A DNA stretch of 64,000 nucleotides from an uncultured Roseobacter sp. (GTDB lineage Bacteria > Pseudomonadota > Alphaproteobacteria > Rhodobacterales > Rhodobacteraceae), in assembly GCF_947488185.1 (NCBI RefSeq), contig NZ_CANKYM010000003.1, forward strand, positions 384,873 to 448,872, written 5' to 3'. A model generated the notes under the pieces. That model was not told the DNA's origin. It saw only the letters and a program-made list of their open reading frames with translations, and ran no database searches. Positions 61,759 through 64,000 of this stretch are shown one piece after another; positions within the stretch are counted from its first letter, which is position 1; every line of letters begins with the position of its first letter. A program made the position numbers and the translations under genes.

Positions 61759-61906
61759 ATGCACAACCCTTTTGAAGATTGTTGTGTCCTGCCGGGATCG
61801 TCTTATGCAAGGGCCTGTCAGTGGCCTTGAGTGCGACAGTACGTTGCGATGTTCGAGGGCTGCAATTCGAATAGTAACCCCCTCGGCTTTTGTGTGCGGG
61901 CGTCAG

Positions 61907-63706
61907 TCAGTTGGGCGTGGATTCCTGATTGTACTGAAGGTCGTAGAGATTTCGGAATACACCATCCAGTTCAAGCAATTCATTCAGATTTCCTTGTTCG
62001 ATTATCTGGCCGTCTTCGAGAACAAGAATCTTGTGTGCGTTCAGTACCGTCGCAAGGCGGTGTGCGATGACAATTGTTGTCCGCCCCTCGCTAAGCCTGA
62101 GCAATGCTTCCTTGACCAGATTCTCTGATCCACTGTCCAAAGCACTCGTTGCTTCGTCCATCAGCAAAATTGGACTGTCGCGCAGGACCGCACGCGCAAT
62201 TGCAATACGCTGACGTTGTCCGCCTGACAGGTTAGAACCGTTTTCGCCGGCTGGAGAGTCATAGCCTTGCGGCATTTTCACAATGAATTCGTGCGCGTTG
62301 GCCGCACGGGCTGCCTCGGCAATCTGATCTTCCGTGGCACCCTTGCGACCAAGCGCAATATTGTCCCGGATGCTGCTATCAAAGAGGAAAGTTTCCTGAC
62401 CGACAAATGCAATCTTTTCCCGCAAGGATGCAATTGTCGCTTCCCGAAGATCGTAACCATCGATTTCGATATGGCCAGCAGTCGGATCATAAAGTCGCAT
62501 GATCAGGTTGATAACTGTAGATTTGCCACCACCGGATGGTCCGACCAGCGCTGTTGTCTTGCCGGCCTCAAACTCCACATCGAGATTTTTGATCACGGGT
62601 TGGTTCTGATCAGCGCCATACTGAAAACTGACGGACCTGAAGGAAACGGTCCCCTGTCCCTCAGGCAGATCCGCGGCGTTCTCGCTTTCGACAATTGCAA
62701 TTGGTGTATCCAGGACTTCGTACATCAGCGCCACACTGACCATATTACTCTCAATGCTGATACGCATGCGTGCAAGGCGTTTTGCCGGTTCATAGGCCAT
62801 CAAAAGTGCCGTCACAAAAGACATAAGGCCGCCTGCGGTTGTGGAGGCCTCGCCAAAAAGATTCAGCGCGCTCAAAGCGACGACTGCGGCGATTGCAAAA
62901 CCGGAAAGGGTTTCCATCAGCGGGCTTGTTGCTGCACTCAGCCGTGCCATGGCATTTGTTCGGCTTTCTACCGTCGAAACGGCCTCTCGCATCCTGTCCT
63001 CCATCTGTTTTTCAAGCGCGAAGGCTTTGACCACACGGATGCCCGAGGATGTTTCATTGATTATTTTGATGATCTCCTTCGAAGAGGCGATCTGGCCCTG
63101 TACTATGTTTCCGACGCGCTTCAGGAGCAGCCGTATCCCCAAAAGCGCCAGCGGCCCAACAATCAGAGATATCATTGAAAGCGTAGGCTGCTGATAAAAC
63201 ATGACGATTATCAGACCGACCAGTGTCAGCGTGTCACGGACTGCGCCCATCACAATGAGCTCGATAACCGTCCGTGCACCCTGCGCGGACCTTGTGACCC
63301 GGTTTAGAATGTCCGAAACTCCGCTATCGCTGAAGAAGGCAACGCCGTGCCGTAAAATGCAATTGTACAGGCGGCGCTGTTGCGAAGCGATAATACTGTT
63401 GCCTGCATGGCTGAGTGATACAACCTGGACGTATGTTGCAGCACCCTTGATCGTAAAGATCAATGCCACAGCAGCGGCAACGGACAGAACTCTGCCGGGT
63501 TCAGATGACTCCACGAGTGAATCGATGATGTCTTCCATGATCCAGGCTGTGAGGGCGGTTGTTATCGCGATAACGACCATCGCACCGATCGCGATGGAAT
63601 AATTTCGAGTTTGGAGTTTGAAGTTTTCCCGCAGCAGCCGACGCAACATCTTGCCGTAAGATGCCTGGACTGCGTCCTTCGCTCTTTGCTTTATGTCGCT
63701 GCTCAT
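61907..63706 (-). CDS. MsbA-like ABC transporter, fused permease and ATPase
   Basis: 599 residues. N-terminal type I exporter membrane domain with six helices (to about 330), then an ATPase domain: Walker A VGPSGGGKST, Q-loop FVGQETFLF, signature LSGGQRQRIAIARA, Walker B ILLMDEATSALDS and the His switch VIAHRLA. As a half-transporter it works as a dimer and may flip lipid-linked glycans. AGGAGA precedes the ATG at 63706; the longer frame was not used. First gene of the minus-strand half, 148 bases before the DUF616 gene. Confidence 0.95.
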   Translation of the reverse strand: MSSDIKQRAKDAVQASYGKMLRRLLRENFKLQTRNYSIAIGAMVVIAITTALTAWIMEDIIDSLVESSEPGRVLSVAAAVALIFTIKGAATYVQVVSLSHAGNSIIASQQRRLYNCILRHGVAFFSDSGVSDILNRVTRSAQGARTVIELIVMGAVRDTLTLVGLIIVMFYQQPTLSMISLIVGPLALLGIRLLLKRVGNIVQGQIASSKEIIKIINETSSGIRVVKAFALEKQMEDRMREAVSTVESRTNAMARLSAATSPLMETLSGFAIAAVVALSALNLFGEASTTAGGLMSFVTALLMAYEPAKRLARMRISIESNMVSVALMYEVLDTPIAIVESENAADLPEGQGTVSFRSVSFQYGADQNQPVIKNLDVEFEAGKTTALVGPSGGGKSTVINLIMRLYDPTAGHIEIDGYDLREATIASLREKIAFVGQETFLFDSSIRDNIALGRKGATEDQIAEAARAANAHEFIVKMPQGYDSPAGENGSNLSGGQRQRIAIARAVLRDSPILLMDEATSALDSGSENLVKEALLRLSEGRTTIVIAHRLATVLNAHKILVLEDGQIIEQGNLNELLELDGVFRNLYDLQYNQESTPN

Positions 63707-64000
63707 ACTGTCTCCTAGGTATGTGGGATTACCGGTACTGTAAAGCATCCAGAAACGCTGCCCTGAAAGACCGCGCCGGGGTGTGGTGTCAAGGCTTGGC
63801 AGGCCAAAATACACAACAATGAGGGGATGTTTGTTGATGCCCGACGATCGCCAACTGACCAAAGAAACCGGCCGAATACACGGTGGGCGCGTTTGTCGAC
63901 ATAAACTTGCTGTTTGGCCTTTAAGCCGTTGTGTGAATGACTTGGTGCGCACGCGTTCCTCACCCGTGCATCGGACAGAATGGTTGCAAATCAGCGCTTC
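63707..64000. other. Right edge of window, no gene identified
   Basis: 294 bases upstream of the ABC transporter gene. It must carry that gene's promoter. No recognisable coding sequence, RNA or repeat was seen; a gene may begin outside the window. Confidence 0.5.

Noticed and set aside
1-64000. tRNA, rRNA, CRISPR array, transposase, phage genes
   Set aside because: None was recognised on either strand by eye; a tRNAscan, CRISPR and IS search would be needed to exclude short or degenerate copies.

Overview
The window looks like a stretch of chromosome from a marine alphaproteobacterium of the order Rhodobacterales (Roseobacter group). The evidence is the GC-rich coding sequence, the ctaC-ctaB-small ORF-ctaG-ctaE-surf1 order followed by thrC and an M16 peptidase, the lysC-ptsP pair, the Tad pilus locus with an extra AAA+ ATPase at its end, and family-level resemblance of many products. 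Genus-level placement is not possible from the sequence alone. No rRNA, tRNA, CRISPR array or insertion sequence was recognised.

Layout. 1-5 kb: the 3' part of ftsH, a MOSC-domain protein, and the one-carbon folate genes fhs and folD with a small exported protein between them. 5-9.4 kb (minus strand): a thioesterase, the ligase-associated repair pair PdeM plus Lhr-like helicase, and a GFA-family zinc protein in a more AT-rich pocket. 9.5-21.5 kb (minus strand): a complete-looking Tad/Flp pilus locus reading flp1, flp2, cpaB/rcpC, cpaC/rcpA, a small lipoprotein, cpaE/tadZ, cpaF/tadA, tadB, tadC, two TPR lipoproteins, cpaA prepilin peptidase and an AAA+ ATPase, with intrinsic terminators after each pilin and after cpaB. 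21.8-24.1 kb: a lytic transglycosylase, a small acetyltransferase and a LOV-domain histidine-kinase-like protein. 24.5-30 kb (minus): topA, dprA, tldD. 30.2-40.1 kb (plus): cytochrome c oxidase subunits and assembly factors, thrC, M16 peptidase, acetyltransferase, MBL-fold protein and a GlcD-like FAD oxidase. 40.2-44.8 kb (minus): apt, lysE-type exporter, DUF2927 protein, mtnP and a beta-helix-repeat membrane protein. 45-55.1 kb: SulP transporter, endonuclease/phosphatase-family protein, flavin reductase, acetyltransferase, EcsC-like protein, NUDIX hydrolase, DUF1178 protein, SDR, lysC, ptsP. 55.5-63.7 kb: a surface-glycan island with FkbM methyltransferase, sulfotransferase, polysaccharide deacetylase, three glycosyltransferase-like proteins, a second methyltransferase and an MsbA-like ABC exporter. 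It reads visibly richer in A+T than the core genes.

How the parts work together. fhs and folD feed 10-formyl- and methenyl-tetrahydrofolate pools. The Tad genes together encode pilin, peptidase, secretin, ATPase and inner-membrane platform of an adhesive pilus. The cox genes supply heme O, copper delivery and subunits II and III of an aa3-type oxidase; subunit I is elsewhere. mtnP releases adenine and apt, a few genes away on the same strand, recycles it. The glycan island has the enzymes expected for building, sulfating, methylating, de-acetylating and exporting a surface polysaccharide or glycolipid.

The observations most worth following are the LOV photosensor whose kinase domain lacks the phospho-accepting histidine, the protein with near-identical 144-bp tandem repeats, the Tad locus peculiarities (D/W instead of E/Y in the pilins, degenerate TadZ P-loop, short lipoprotein in the CpaD/RcpB slot), and the sulfotransferase-containing glycan island.
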